A stretch of DNA of 15,944 nt from Myxococcales bacterium (GTDB lineage: Bacteria; Myxococcota; Polyangia; Fen-1088), in assembly GCA_003153875.1 (NCBI GenBank), contig PMBY01000166.1, positions 2,831 through 18,774 of the forward strand. The letters are read 5' to 3'. The notes beneath the pieces are model-generated. The model was not told the origin of the DNA and searched no databases. It saw nothing but the letters and a program-made list of their open reading frames with translations. Made by a program: the position numbers and the translations under genes. Shown here in pieces: positions 1 through 6,340 of the stretch (positions within the stretch are counted from its first letter, which is position 1; each line of letters opens with the position of its first letter).

Positions 1-690
1 TTCTGGGCTTACCTCGCGGCTGTCGACCGCTCGACCATCAGCCACGAGGAAACCCCCTCGGATGCGCTGGTGCTGGCCACGCTACTCCTGCCGCCCTTGC
101 GCGACGCCTTGCACCCGGACACCGCGGCCTTTCCCAACCCGGGGCAGTTGGTTCTGCAATCGGCGCAGTCGATCGTCGAACAACTCAAAGCCTCGCGTCG
201 CGATTCCGAACTGGCGCGCCAGATTCTGCTGGCCACGCGCTACCTGTTCCCGTCGAGCAACCCCCAGCGCAAACGTCCCCATCTGGACAACCGCGAGTAC
301 TATCGGGACGCGCTCCGCCTGGTGGAAATCGTGACGGACGCGGAAAGCAGCAACCCCGCGCTGGCGGGCCGGCCGCTGCCTGCGCCCGAGGGCGGCGCCG
401 AGACCGTGGCAGAGGAAGTGCTGCCTGAAGACCTGCAGCCCTCAGAGCGCGCGGGCCGTCGTCGCGGCAGACGCGACCGCCGACCGGCCCAGCCCGGCGC
501 ACCAGTCCGGACCAGCGAGCCCGCGAGCCCCTCTCCGTCGCGCGAGGCACCCGCACCTATCATTGTCTCCGGCCGTCGCTCTCCCGCATTCACGCCCATC
601 CCCAGCTTGATTGAGCGCCCCACGTCCCTTCGCCCCGCTTTCTTGGGAACCGGAGCGTTTGGCAGCCGCTGGGGAGCGCGGGTGGAATGA
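1..690 (+). CDS. pcnB: C-terminal part of probable poly(A) polymerase (PcnB), 5' truncated
   Basis: The reading frame is open from the first base, so the N-terminal nucleotidyltransferase domain lies outside the window and only about 229 residues are seen. The visible part begins in a helical segment (FWAYLAAVDR, then ALVLATLLLPPLRDAL). It continues with VEQLKASRRDSELARQIL and a block containing RKRPHLDNREYYRDAL, and ends in a low-complexity tail with an Arg-rich stretch (RRRGRRDRR). This arrangement, a helical RNA-binding/C-terminal region followed by a basic tail, is what I expect for bacterial poly(A) polymerase, which adds 3' A-tails to RNA and promotes its decay. The catalytic motifs cannot be checked here, so the name rests on the C-terminal pattern alone. 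The related CCA-adding enzyme is the alternative. The stop codon directly abuts an inverted repeat shared with convergent queC. Confidence 0.6.
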   Translation, partial: FWAYLAAVDRSTISHEETPSDALVLATLLLPPLRDALHPDTAAFPNPGQLVLQSAQSIVEQLKASRRDSELARQILLATRYLFPSSNPQRKRPHLDNREYYRDALRLVEIVTDAESSNPALAGRPLPAPEGGAETVAEEVLPEDLQPSERAGRRRGRRDRRPAQPGAPVRTSEPASPSPSREAPAPIIVSGRRSPAFTPIPSLIERPTSLRPAFLGTGAFGSRWGARVE

Positions 691-761
691 TTTTCACCAC
701 GGCTGCAACCAGAGGGGATTAGTTCGGCCACGGCCACGGCCACGACTCTCCGTGGTGAAAA
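691..761. terminator. Long-loop inverted repeat between convergent genes, candidate bidirectional terminator
   Basis: A perfect 12-bp inverted repeat has TTTTCACCACGG at 691-702 and its exact complement CCGTGGTGAAAA at 750-761. The left arm begins on the base after the TGA of the upstream gene, and the right arm ends 7 bp before the queC stop codon. The A/T runs at the outer ends give each strand a short U tract after a GC stem, as expected for termination in both directions. The 47-nt loop is long for a classic terminator and holds three tandem GGCCAC units (726-743). Confidence 0.55.
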
Positions 762-768
762 GGCTAGA

Positions 769-1446
769 TCATTTGTAGCGTGTGGGATCCGTGACGCCGG
801 CTTGCTGGAAGCCGCGCCGCCGGAGTTGACATGAGTCGCACCCGCCGCAGGCAGCGCCGTCGGGCGCAGGATCGTAGCAAGAATGGGTCAGACCGTAGTC
901 GACCCCAAGGGCCACGCCGGTGCGGATGATCTCAGCCTTAGTCATGTTCGCAAGCGGCGCCACCAGTTCCACCGGTCGTCCCTCGGCGCCGGCGCGCGTG
1001 CCCAGACGCGCGGCCTCTTGCATGGCGCGCAGCCATTCGGGCCGGCAGTCGGGATAACCCGAAGAATCGAGCACGTTGATTCCCAGTGCGATGCGCTCGG
1101 CCCCCAGGATCTCCGCCACCGCCAGCGCGTGAGCCACGAACAGGGTGTTGCGCGCAGGCACGTAGGTCGCGGGAATCCCGCCGCCCATCTCCGCGTCGCT
1201 GCGACCCTTGGGAACCGCGCCCTGACCGGTGAGCGCCGAGCCGGCAATTCCTCCCAGATCGATCTTGCACACGCGATGGGAAGCCGCGCCCAAGGCCCGC
1301 GCCACGCGTGCAGCGGCCTGCAATTCCACCGCGTGAATCTGGCCGTAGTGAAAACTCAAGGCGTGGCACAGCAGCCCTTGAGCGCGGCACATAGCGAGCA
1401 CGGTGGCCGAGTCGAGCCCGCCGGAAAGCAGCACGATGACCTGCAT
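769..1446 (-). CDS. queC: 7-cyano-7-deazaguanine (preQ0) synthase QueC
   Basis: This 225-residue protein has the normal length for QueC, which converts 7-carboxy-7-deazaguanine to preQ0 using ATP and ammonia in queuosine and deazapurine biosynthesis. The N-terminus carries the PP-loop ATP-binding motif SGGLDS (residues 8-13). Family signatures follow: FHYGQ, the TYVPARNT segment, and SGYPDCRPEW. The C-terminal zinc site is intact, with Cys190, Cys200, Cys203 and Cys206 in the arrangement CYDP...CGGCDSC. The ATG at 1446 places the P-loop at the usual distance from the N-terminus. The gene is divergent from a methyltransferase (34 bp between starts) and convergent with the pcnB-like gene. No queD, queE or queF neighbour is visible, so it stands alone here. 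Confidence 0.96.
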   Translation of the reverse strand: MQVIVLLSGGLDSATVLAMCRAQGLLCHALSFHYGQIHAVELQAAARVARALGAASHRVCKIDLGGIAGSALTGQGAVPKGRSDAEMGGGIPATYVPARNTLFVAHALAVAEILGAERIALGINVLDSSGYPDCRPEWLRAMQEAARLGTRAGAEGRPVELVAPLANMTKAEIIRTGVALGVDYGLTHSCYDPAPDGAACGGCDSCQLRRRGFQQAGVTDPTRYK

Positions 1447-1480
1447 GGCGGGAATCTATTGCATACTCTTGCACCTGCCC

Positions 1481-2323
1481 ATGCCCGCGAAGCACGATTT
1501 TCTGCGCGCCGATGAAGAGGCGGGTGGTCGCGAGGCCTTCGCCGACGCCGCGCTCTACGATTTCGAGTACCGCCGCCGCCGCGCTGACATCAACTTCTAC
1601 CGACGCCTGGCCCAAAACCGCATGGAGTTCGCGCCGGCCGGCCCCATTCTGGATCTCGCTTGCGGCTCAGGACGGCTGCTGCTTCCCTTGCTGCGCGACG
1701 GGCACAGGGTGGTCGGGCTGGATCGCTCGGCGTCCATGCTGACCGCCGCTCGGCGCCGGGTCGCGCGCCTGCCTGCCACCCGTCGTGCGCGCTGCCTACT
1801 CTTGCGAGCGGACTTGCGCGCCTTTGCCTTGCAGCCGCGCTTCGCCTTGGCGGTGGCCGCCTTCCACAGCGTGCAGCATCTCTATGCAGAGGCCGATCTG
1901 CAGCGTTTTCTGCGGGCCACGCGTGCCTGTCTGATTCCCGGAGGCTGGCTGGCGTTCGACGTGTTGCCGCCGGATCCAGCGTGGATCGAGCGCGATCCTC
2001 TTCGCCGCTGGGGCCGCACCGTATTCCGCCACCCGGTATCAGGGCAGCGGCTGGTCTACACCAACAACCACCGCTTCGACCCACGTAGGCGCGTTCTACA
2101 CATGCGCCTCTACTATCAGCCGCTCGACGAGCAGGGCCACCCCTCGGGGCCGGAGCGCGTGGTGCGCCTCTGTCACCGGCAGTTTGAGCCAGCCCTGGTC
2201 AAGTCTTTGCTGGCGCGAACAGGCTTCCGTCTGCTGGCCTGCTTCGGCGGTTTCGACGGCAGGCCCCTCGACGGAGATTTGGGTCTGGCAGACGAGCATG
2301 TTTACGTGGCCGCAGCGCGCTAG
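1481..2323 (+). CDS. Class I SAM-dependent methyltransferase
   Basis: This is a 280-residue soluble protein with a Rossmann-type methyltransferase fold. Motif I is ILDLACGSGR (Asp58 region), followed by VVGLDRSASML as the acidic-loop motif II. FHSVQHLYAEADLQRFL and IPGGWLAFDVLPP are typical motif IV to VI segments of small-molecule methyltransferases. The C-terminal half (about 165-280) is rich in Arg and aromatic residues and includes LVYTNNHRFDP and MRLYYQPLD, resembling proteins annotated as generic Methyltransf_25-type enzymes. The substrate cannot be told. I chose ATG 1481 because a longer version from 1403 would overlap queC and add a non-homologous-looking leader. No good ribosome binding site precedes it, and with only 34 bp to divergent queC a nearly leaderless transcript is plausible. 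It has no obvious functional link to queC. Confidence 0.85.
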   Translation: MPAKHDFLRADEEAGGREAFADAALYDFEYRRRRADINFYRRLAQNRMEFAPAGPILDLACGSGRLLLPLLRDGHRVVGLDRSASMLTAARRRVARLPATRRARCLLLRADLRAFALQPRFALAVAAFHSVQHLYAEADLQRFLRATRACLIPGGWLAFDVLPPDPAWIERDPLRRWGRTVFRHPVSGQRLVYTNNHRFDPRRRVLHMRLYYQPLDEQGHPSGPERVVRLCHRQFEPALVKSLLARTGFRLLACFGGFDGRPLDGDLGLADEHVYVAAAR

Positions 2324-2369
2324 CCTGCGTCCTACTGCCGCACCGCCCCTCAATCGTGGCTCTGCTTGC

Positions 2370-2398
2370 CCGTCGAGCCCGCCCAAGTTCCTCGACGG
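2370..2398 (+). terminator. Stem-loop after the methyltransferase gene, weak terminator candidate
   Basis: CCGTCGAG at 2370-2377 pairs perfectly with CTCGACGG at 2391-2398 across a 13-nt loop. It lies 46 bp after the methyltransferase stop and just upstream of the promoter of the next gene. The plus strand has no T tract after the stem (GAAAAC follows), so a rho-independent role is doubtful. It could be an operator or an mRNA 3'-end structure. Confidence 0.3.
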
Positions 2399-2405
2399 AA
2401 AACTC

Positions 2406-2433
2406 TTGACGAAGTTTGGCTCATGGCTACGAT
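2406..2433 (+). promoter_or_regulatory. Sigma70-like promoter for the Lys-rich protein gene
   Basis: TTGACG (2406-2411, five of six matches to the -35 consensus) is separated by 16 bp from TACGAT (2428-2433, four of six matches including the key first A and final T). The predicted start would be near 2440, giving a leader of about 38 nt before the ATG at 2478. It directly precedes a single gene with its own terminator, consistent with a monocistronic unit. Confidence 0.55.
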
Positions 2434-2477
2434 GCGGGTGGTTCTGATTTCGCCACATCAAGCCGGAGGGCGGAGAA

Positions 2478-2804
2478 ATGCAGGAAAAAGTAGCAAGGCC
2501 GGGAATCGTTCGTGAGAAGGACATGATGTACTACGTGAAGGACGGCGCAGTCTGGAAGGTCCGTCGCAAGCAGCCGGGTGTGCCGAAGGGAAAGCCGGAG
2601 AAGGTTGAGGAATGCGGTTTTGAGATGGACAACAACTACATCTATTTCCTCGACAAGGCGGGCGATGTAGCTCGCGCCAAGCGCGCCGTCGGTGGGCAGA
2701 AGCGCAAGAAGGCGCCCAAGAAGGCCAAGAAAGCCAAGAAGGCCAAGAAGCCTGCCAAGAAGGCCAAGAAGGCCAAGAAAGTCGCCAAGAAGAGACGGCG
2801 TTAG
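2478..2804 (+). CDS. Small protein with histone-H1-like Lys-rich tail
   Basis: This 108-residue protein has two parts. Residues 1 to about 72 form a compact-looking region rich in aromatic and acidic residues (MMYYVKDGAVWKV, EMDNNYIYFLDKAGDVARAK). Residues 73-108 are almost only Lys, Ala and Arg in KKAKKAKK-type repeats ending KKRRR. Such tails are known from bacterial H1-like nucleoid proteins (HctA/AlgR3-type) and bind DNA or RNA non-specifically. The N-terminal part is not one I can name, so a nucleic-acid-binding or chromosome-associated role is inferred from the tail only. The start is secured by a strong Shine-Dalgarno region (GGAGGGCGGAG, 2465-2475) just before the ATG. A sigma70-like promoter and a strong terminator suggest an independently and perhaps highly expressed gene. 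Confidence 0.85.
   Translation: MQEKVARPGIVREKDMMYYVKDGAVWKVRRKQPGVPKGKPEKVEECGFEMDNNYIYFLDKAGDVARAKRAVGGQKRKKAPKKAKKAKKAKKPAKKAKKAKKVAKKRRR
2702..2798 (+). repeat. Lys/Ala codon repeat tract (AAGGCCAAGAAG units)
   Basis: The sequence cycles through near-identical 9-12 bp units of the type AAG-GCC-AAG-AAG, encoding the KKAKKAKK tail. Such tracts readily change length by slippage, so tail length is likely to differ between relatives. Confidence 0.8.
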
Positions 2805-2829
2805 CCCACTTTTCCGACAATTCTGCAAG

Positions 2830-2861
2830 AGCGGCGGCCCCAAGGTCGCCGCTTTTTTTTT
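2830..2861 (+). terminator. Rho-independent terminator
   Basis: AGCGGCG (2830-2836) pairs perfectly with CGCCGCT (2847-2853). The stem can extend inward by a G-T wobble and two C-G pairs to a CCAA tetraloop. Nine consecutive T residues (2853-2861) follow immediately. It sits 26 bp past the stop of the Lys-rich protein gene and is the clearest terminator in the window. Confidence 0.92.
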
Positions 2862-2908
2862 GCCCTTCGCGTGCGGGGCGACGGCAGGCCGCTGCTGCCG
2901 GCAGGCAG

Positions 2909-2938
2909 TTGCCACCCCGTTGTTCCACCCTGTATGGT
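2909..2938 (+). promoter_or_regulatory. Candidate promoter of the glycosyltransferase-methyltransferase gene, short leader
   Basis: TTGCCA (2909-2914, five of six -35 matches) and TATGGT (2933-2938, four of six -10 matches) are 18 bp apart. The -10 box ends only 11 bp before the ATG at 2950, so the transcript would be leaderless or nearly so. This fits the absence of a Shine-Dalgarno sequence before that ATG. Confidence 0.42.
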
Positions 2939-2949
2939 ACAGCCCAGCC

Positions 2950-4440
2950 ATGAAGGCTTTCGGGCGCCCTAGAATCCTCATCTTCGTGATCGCCTATCGA
3001 GCCGAGAAGACGCTCGATAGCGTGCTTGACCGCATTCCCGGCGCTCTCTTCGAGAACTACCAGTGTGAAATCCTCGTGGTCGACGACGCGTCCACGGATC
3101 GCACCTTCGCCATCGGACGAACCTGGCAAGCGGCCCACCCCGAGCGCAAGGTCACGGTGCTGCGCAACGAGTACAACCAGGGCTACGGGGGAAATCAGAA
3201 GGTTGGCTACCGCTACGCGATCAAAGAAGGATTCGACCACGTCGCCATGGTGCACGGCGATGGGCAGTACGCCCCGGAGGAACTGCCCCGTCTGCTCGAG
3301 CCCTTGGTGAAAGGCGAAGCCGACGTGGTGCTGGGCAGCCGCATGCTGGAGGCGGGGCAAGCGCGCAAGGGAGGAATGCCGCTGTACAAGTGGCTGGGCA
3401 ACCGCGTCCTCACCACGATGCAAAACGCCCTGCTGAGGTCAAACCTGTCCGAGTTTCATAGCGGGTATCGCATCTACCGGGTGGCCGCCCTGGCCCGCCT
3501 GCCCTTCACCCTGAACGCCAACGACTTCCATTTCGACAGCGAAATTCTCATCCAGTTCCTCAACGCGGGCCTGCGCGTCGTCGAGCTGCCCATCCCGACC
3601 TACTACGGCGACGAGATTTGCTACGTGAACGGGCTGAAGTACGCCAAGGACGTCGCGCGCGTGACCTTGCAGAACCTGGCGCATCGGATGGGTATCCTCT
3701 ATCAACGGCGCTTCGACGTGGGTCCGAACGACAACGCGCACTACGGCCTCAAGACCGGATACCCCTCCAGCCACAGCATGGCGATCGATGCCGTGCCCGC
3801 GCATGCCTCGGTCATCGATCTGGGGGCCGGACCTGGGGGTGTGGCCAAGGCGCTGGTCGAAAAGAGCTGTCAGGTCGCGGTAGTGGATCAGCACCCTCTC
3901 GCGGGCGAGGTGGCGGACGTCAAGTCTTTCGTACAAGACCTGGATGAGCCGCTCGCCTTTGACACCAAGCCCTATCAGCACATCCTGCTGCTCGATATGA
4001 TCGAGCACCTCCGTAATCCGGAGCTCTTCTTGCAGCGGTTGCGCAGACAGTTCACCCACGAGAAGAAGACCGTCATCATCACCACCCCGAACATCGCCTT
4101 CCTTCCCGAGCGGCTCATGTTGCTTGCCGGTCAGTTCAACTATGGCAAGACCGGAATTCTGGATGTGACCCATACTCGTCTCTTCACCTTCCGCTCGCTC
4201 AAACGTCTGCTGCGCGATCACGGCTTCCGCATCAAGTCCATCCGGGGGGTGCCGGCGCCCTTCCCCAAGGCGTTCGGCGACGGCCCGCTCGCCCGGGCCG
4301 CCGTGGCTGTGAACCAAGCGCTCATCGGGATATCGAAAACCCTCTTTGCTTACCAGATCTACGTCGAGGCCGAGACCACGCCCGACGCTGATTTCGTGCT
4401 GGAGACGTCCAGGGCCACTGGCCAAGCGCCACAACATTGA
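2950..4440 (+). CDS. Bifunctional family 2 glycosyltransferase / class I SAM methyltransferase
   Basis: This is a 496-residue fusion. Residues about 5-230 are a GT-A fold, family 2 (dolichol-phosphate-mannose-synthase-like) glycosyltransferase. It has the nucleotide-sugar site VVDDASTDRT (Asp45/Asp46), the metal-site region HGDGQYAPEELP (Asp104), VVLGSRM, and the acceptor-loop motif SGYRIYR. Residues about 265-450 are a methyltransferase with motif I VIDLGAGPGG (288-297) and ILLLDMIEHL (Asp349 region), followed by TTPNIAFLPERLML. The architecture is known from bacterial polysaccharide or glycolipid loci, where one polypeptide may both transfer and methylate a sugar. No membrane helices are seen, so it is probably cytosolic or peripheral. 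The open frame extends upstream to 2692 through the previous gene and its terminator. I take ATG 2950 because homology starts right after it and a promoter-like pair precedes it. Confidence 0.9.
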   Translation: MKAFGRPRILIFVIAYRAEKTLDSVLDRIPGALFENYQCEILVVDDASTDRTFAIGRTWQAAHPERKVTVLRNEYNQGYGGNQKVGYRYAIKEGFDHVAMVHGDGQYAPEELPRLLEPLVKGEADVVLGSRMLEAGQARKGGMPLYKWLGNRVLTTMQNALLRSNLSEFHSGYRIYRVAALARLPFTLNANDFHFDSEILIQFLNAGLRVVELPIPTYYGDEICYVNGLKYAKDVARVTLQNLAHRMGILYQRRFDVGPNDNAHYGLKTGYPSSHSMAIDAVPAHASVIDLGAGPGGVAKALVEKSCQVAVVDQHPLAGEVADVKSFVQDLDEPLAFDTKPYQHILLLDMIEHLRNPELFLQRLRRQFTHEKKTVIITTPNIAFLPERLMLLAGQFNYGKTGILDVTHTRLFTFRSLKRLLRDHGFRIKSIRGVPAPFPKAFGDGPLARAAVAVNQALIGISKTLFAYQIYVEAETTPDADFVLETSRATGQAPQH

Positions 4441-4514
4441 CGCCCAGGGGTGCATGCGTTGGTCGTTTTTTTCACCGATTTTCCCCTGCTGAAGCCACGG
4501 AGTGTTACTAGGAC

Positions 4515-6245
4515 ATGAAAGGCTCTCCCCGAATCTCTCTTCACCACGCCCCCATCTGGAGCGTGGTTGCCATCGCTGCCGTCGCTGCTGCGTCGTGCAA
4601 CCTCACACCGCCTGCTCCCACGACAGCAAGCAGCGGCCCGGATGCTTCGGCACCTGGGGGTAGCGGCGGCGGGACAACCAAACAGAGCAGCAGCGGCGGC
4701 AGTAAAGCCAGCGGCGGCGGCAAAGCCAGCGGGGGCAACAGTGCCAGCGGCGGCAGCAAAGCCAGCGCGGGCACGTCGGGCTCGGCCGGCCAGACCAGCA
4801 ACGCGGGAAACGGAGACGGCGGCACCTTGAGCAGCGGGGGAATCGACCCCACCGGTGGAACATCGATCTCAGGCGGCACGCGGGCCAGCGGCGGAAGTTC
4901 GAGCAGCAGCAAGCCGGGAGGAAGCAGCAGTGCGGGAGCCGGTGGCGGGGCGGGAGCCAGTGGCGGGGCGGGAGCCAGTGGCGGGGCGGCCCCGCCCGTC
5001 GAGGCGCGCGATGCCGCGGTCCCCGACGCCCCGGTCGATACGGCTCCGCCGCGTACGCGTGATGCCTCGCCTTCGCTGCCTGGGGTGAAGTTCCCGTTCC
5101 CGCAGAATCGCGAAAACAACAGCCGTTGCATCTACCCAAATCTCTATCGCAACGAGGACGTGCAGACCGCCTACACCCAGTGGAAGAACGACACCGTGAC
5201 CAGCGACGGCGCGAATGGGTTCCGGCGGGTGAAGCGCCCCAACGAACCCGGAACCCTCGAGGCCAATTCCACAGTGTCCGAGGGGATCGGCTACGGAATG
5301 CTCATCGCCGTGTACATGAACGACCAGGCTCTGTTCGACGATCTTTGGCAATACGAACAGAAGCACCTGGGCCAATATGGCCTGATGGACTGGAACATCA
5401 AGGCGGACGGGTCGGGCCCGACCACGGGCGGGGGCGGCCCGGCCACCGACGCCGACGAGGACATGGCCTTCGCCCTGGCGATGGCTGACAAACAGTGGGT
5501 CACGTCCGCCACGCTGAACAAGAAGTACGCCGACATCGCCAAGGGAATGATAACAGCCGTGTGGAATAACGAAATCTACGACTACAAGTACTTGAAGCCG
5601 TGGCCGACGGCTGATTCGTCGGCCATCAACCTGTCGTATTTCGCCCCGGCCTATTACAAGCTGTTTGCCAAAATAGACACGGCGAATACCACCAATTGGA
5701 CCAACACTGTCGACAACATGTATCAGGTTCTCAATGCCTCGCTCAATTCGAGCAATGGAAATACCAACAATGGCCTGGTGCCAGCCTGGTGCGACAGCAG
5801 CGGCAAGCCCAACGGCGGCGCATTTGGACCGGGACAAACCGCGCCCACCAATTATCAGTACGATTCGTGCCGCACGCCCTTCCGCATCGGCCTGGATTGG
5901 TGTTGGAACGGCGAGACGCGCGCGCAGGCCTATGTCGCCCTGACCAGCAAGTTCTTCAACGGGATCACCGTGGCCAAGATGGTCGACGGCTATGATTTGA
6001 ATGGGAATGCGCACGCCCAGTGGCAGACCGGCGCCAGCGCCCAGATACAATCAGCGGCCTTCATCGGTCCTGCTGGCGTGGGGGCCATGAGCAATGCCAG
6101 CTATCAGACTTTCGTGAACGACGCCTACGGTGTGCTGATTACCGGCAAGGCCCTGGTGGGCGGCACCTACTACGATGATTCATGGATAGTGATGTCGCTG
6201 TTGATGATGACGGCCAATTTCCTCGACTACACGATGTACCCATAA
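4515..6245 (+). CDS. Glycoside hydrolase family 8 lipoprotein (endo-beta-1,4-glucanase/xylanase type)
   Basis: The 576-residue precursor starts with a hydrophobic signal and a lipobox ending at Cys28 (VAAASC). Asn follows the Cys, so there is no Asp inner-membrane retention signal. Residues about 30-190 are a Gly/Ser/Ala tether with SGGSKASGGGKASGG-like repeats. The catalytic domain (about 190-576) is family GH8, inverting enzymes with an (alpha/alpha)6 barrel that cleave beta-1,4-glucan, xylan or chitosan. Glu256 in VSEGIGYGML is the expected general acid. ATDADEDMAFALAMADKQW (about 310-328) fits the whole GH8 PROSITE-type signature, and Asp450 in YDSCRTPFRIGLDW aligns with the usual base. 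All catalytic residues seem present, so an active surface endoglucanase is likely; the exact substrate is not determinable. The ribosome binding site is poor (AGGA too close to the ATG). It is the first gene of the hydrolase cassette. Confidence 0.93.
   Translation: MKGSPRISLHHAPIWSVVAIAAVAAASCNLTPPAPTTASSGPDASAPGGSGGGTTKQSSSGGSKASGGGKASGGNSASGGSKASAGTSGSAGQTSNAGNGDGGTLSSGGIDPTGGTSISGGTRASGGSSSSSKPGGSSSAGAGGGAGASGGAGASGGAAPPVEARDAAVPDAPVDTAPPRTRDASPSLPGVKFPFPQNRENNSRCIYPNLYRNEDVQTAYTQWKNDTVTSDGANGFRRVKRPNEPGTLEANSTVSEGIGYGMLIAVYMNDQALFDDLWQYEQKHLGQYGLMDWNIKADGSGPTTGGGGPATDADEDMAFALAMADKQWVTSATLNKKYADIAKGMITAVWNNEIYDYKYLKPWPTADSSAINLSYFAPAYYKLFAKIDTANTTNWTNTVDNMYQVLNASLNSSNGNTNNGLVPAWCDSSGKPNGGAFGPGQTAPTNYQYDSCRTPFRIGLDWCWNGETRAQAYVALTSKFFNGITVAKMVDGYDLNGNAHAQWQTGASAQIQSAAFIGPAGVGAMSNASYQTFVNDAYGVLITGKALVGGTYYDDSWIVMSLLMMTANFLDYTMYP
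4941..4991 (+). repeat. 18-bp tandem repeat in the GH8 linker
   Basis: Nearly identical 18-bp units run at 4941-4958, 4959-4976 and, partially, 4977-4991, built on GTGGCGGGGCGGGAGCC and coding for GAGASG repeats. They are the clearest DNA-level repeats within the low-complexity tether and a likely site of length variation. Confidence 0.85.
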
Positions 6246-6262
6246 AACGGTCATGGACCGTT
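6246..6262 (+). other. Perfect hairpin directly after the GH8 stop codon
   Basis: AACGGTC (6246-6252) and GACCGTT (6256-6262) form a perfect 7-bp stem with an ATG loop, starting on the base after the TAA stop. There is no T tract, so it is not a classic terminator. It may protect the GH8 mRNA 3' end or attenuate transcription into the GH12 gene 95 bp downstream. Confidence 0.5.
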
Positions 6263-6340
6263 GGCGTGACCGGCAAGCTGTGGCATCCTTTATGGGTTCG
6301 ATCTGGGCTCGCCAGACTCGCAATTCTCAGGAGGCTTTCC

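Noticed and set aside
1403..1480. Longer start of the methyltransferase gene
   Set aside because: It overlaps the 5' end of divergent queC and adds residues unlike a methyltransferase N-terminus; ATG 1481 is preferred.
769..2323. queC plus methyltransferase as a deazapurine DNA-modification (dpd-like) island
   Set aside because: The methyltransferase looks like a small-molecule enzyme. No DpdA-like transglycosylase, helicase or nuclease is present, and QueC alone is ordinary queuosine metabolism.
2692..2949. N-terminal extension of the glycosyltransferase gene back to 2692
   Set aside because: The extension would run out of frame through the Lys-rich tail and across a strong terminator, and it encodes Arg/Pro-rich nonsense. 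The conserved domain starts right after ATG 2950.
4441..4514. T7 run (about 4467-4473) as a terminator after the glycosyltransferase gene
   Set aside because: There is a T tract, but I could not find a stable stem just before it; only the short GCATGC palindrome is nearby.
4941..4991. Possible CRISPR-like or satellite array in the GH8 gene
   Set aside because: The units are contiguous, in frame, without unique spacers, and encode a Gly/Ala/Ser tether.
4869..6050. Minus-strand open frame (393 codons) opposite the GH8 gene
   Set aside because: It is antisense to the GH8 catalytic domain, low in complexity, and has no family motif or ribosome binding site.
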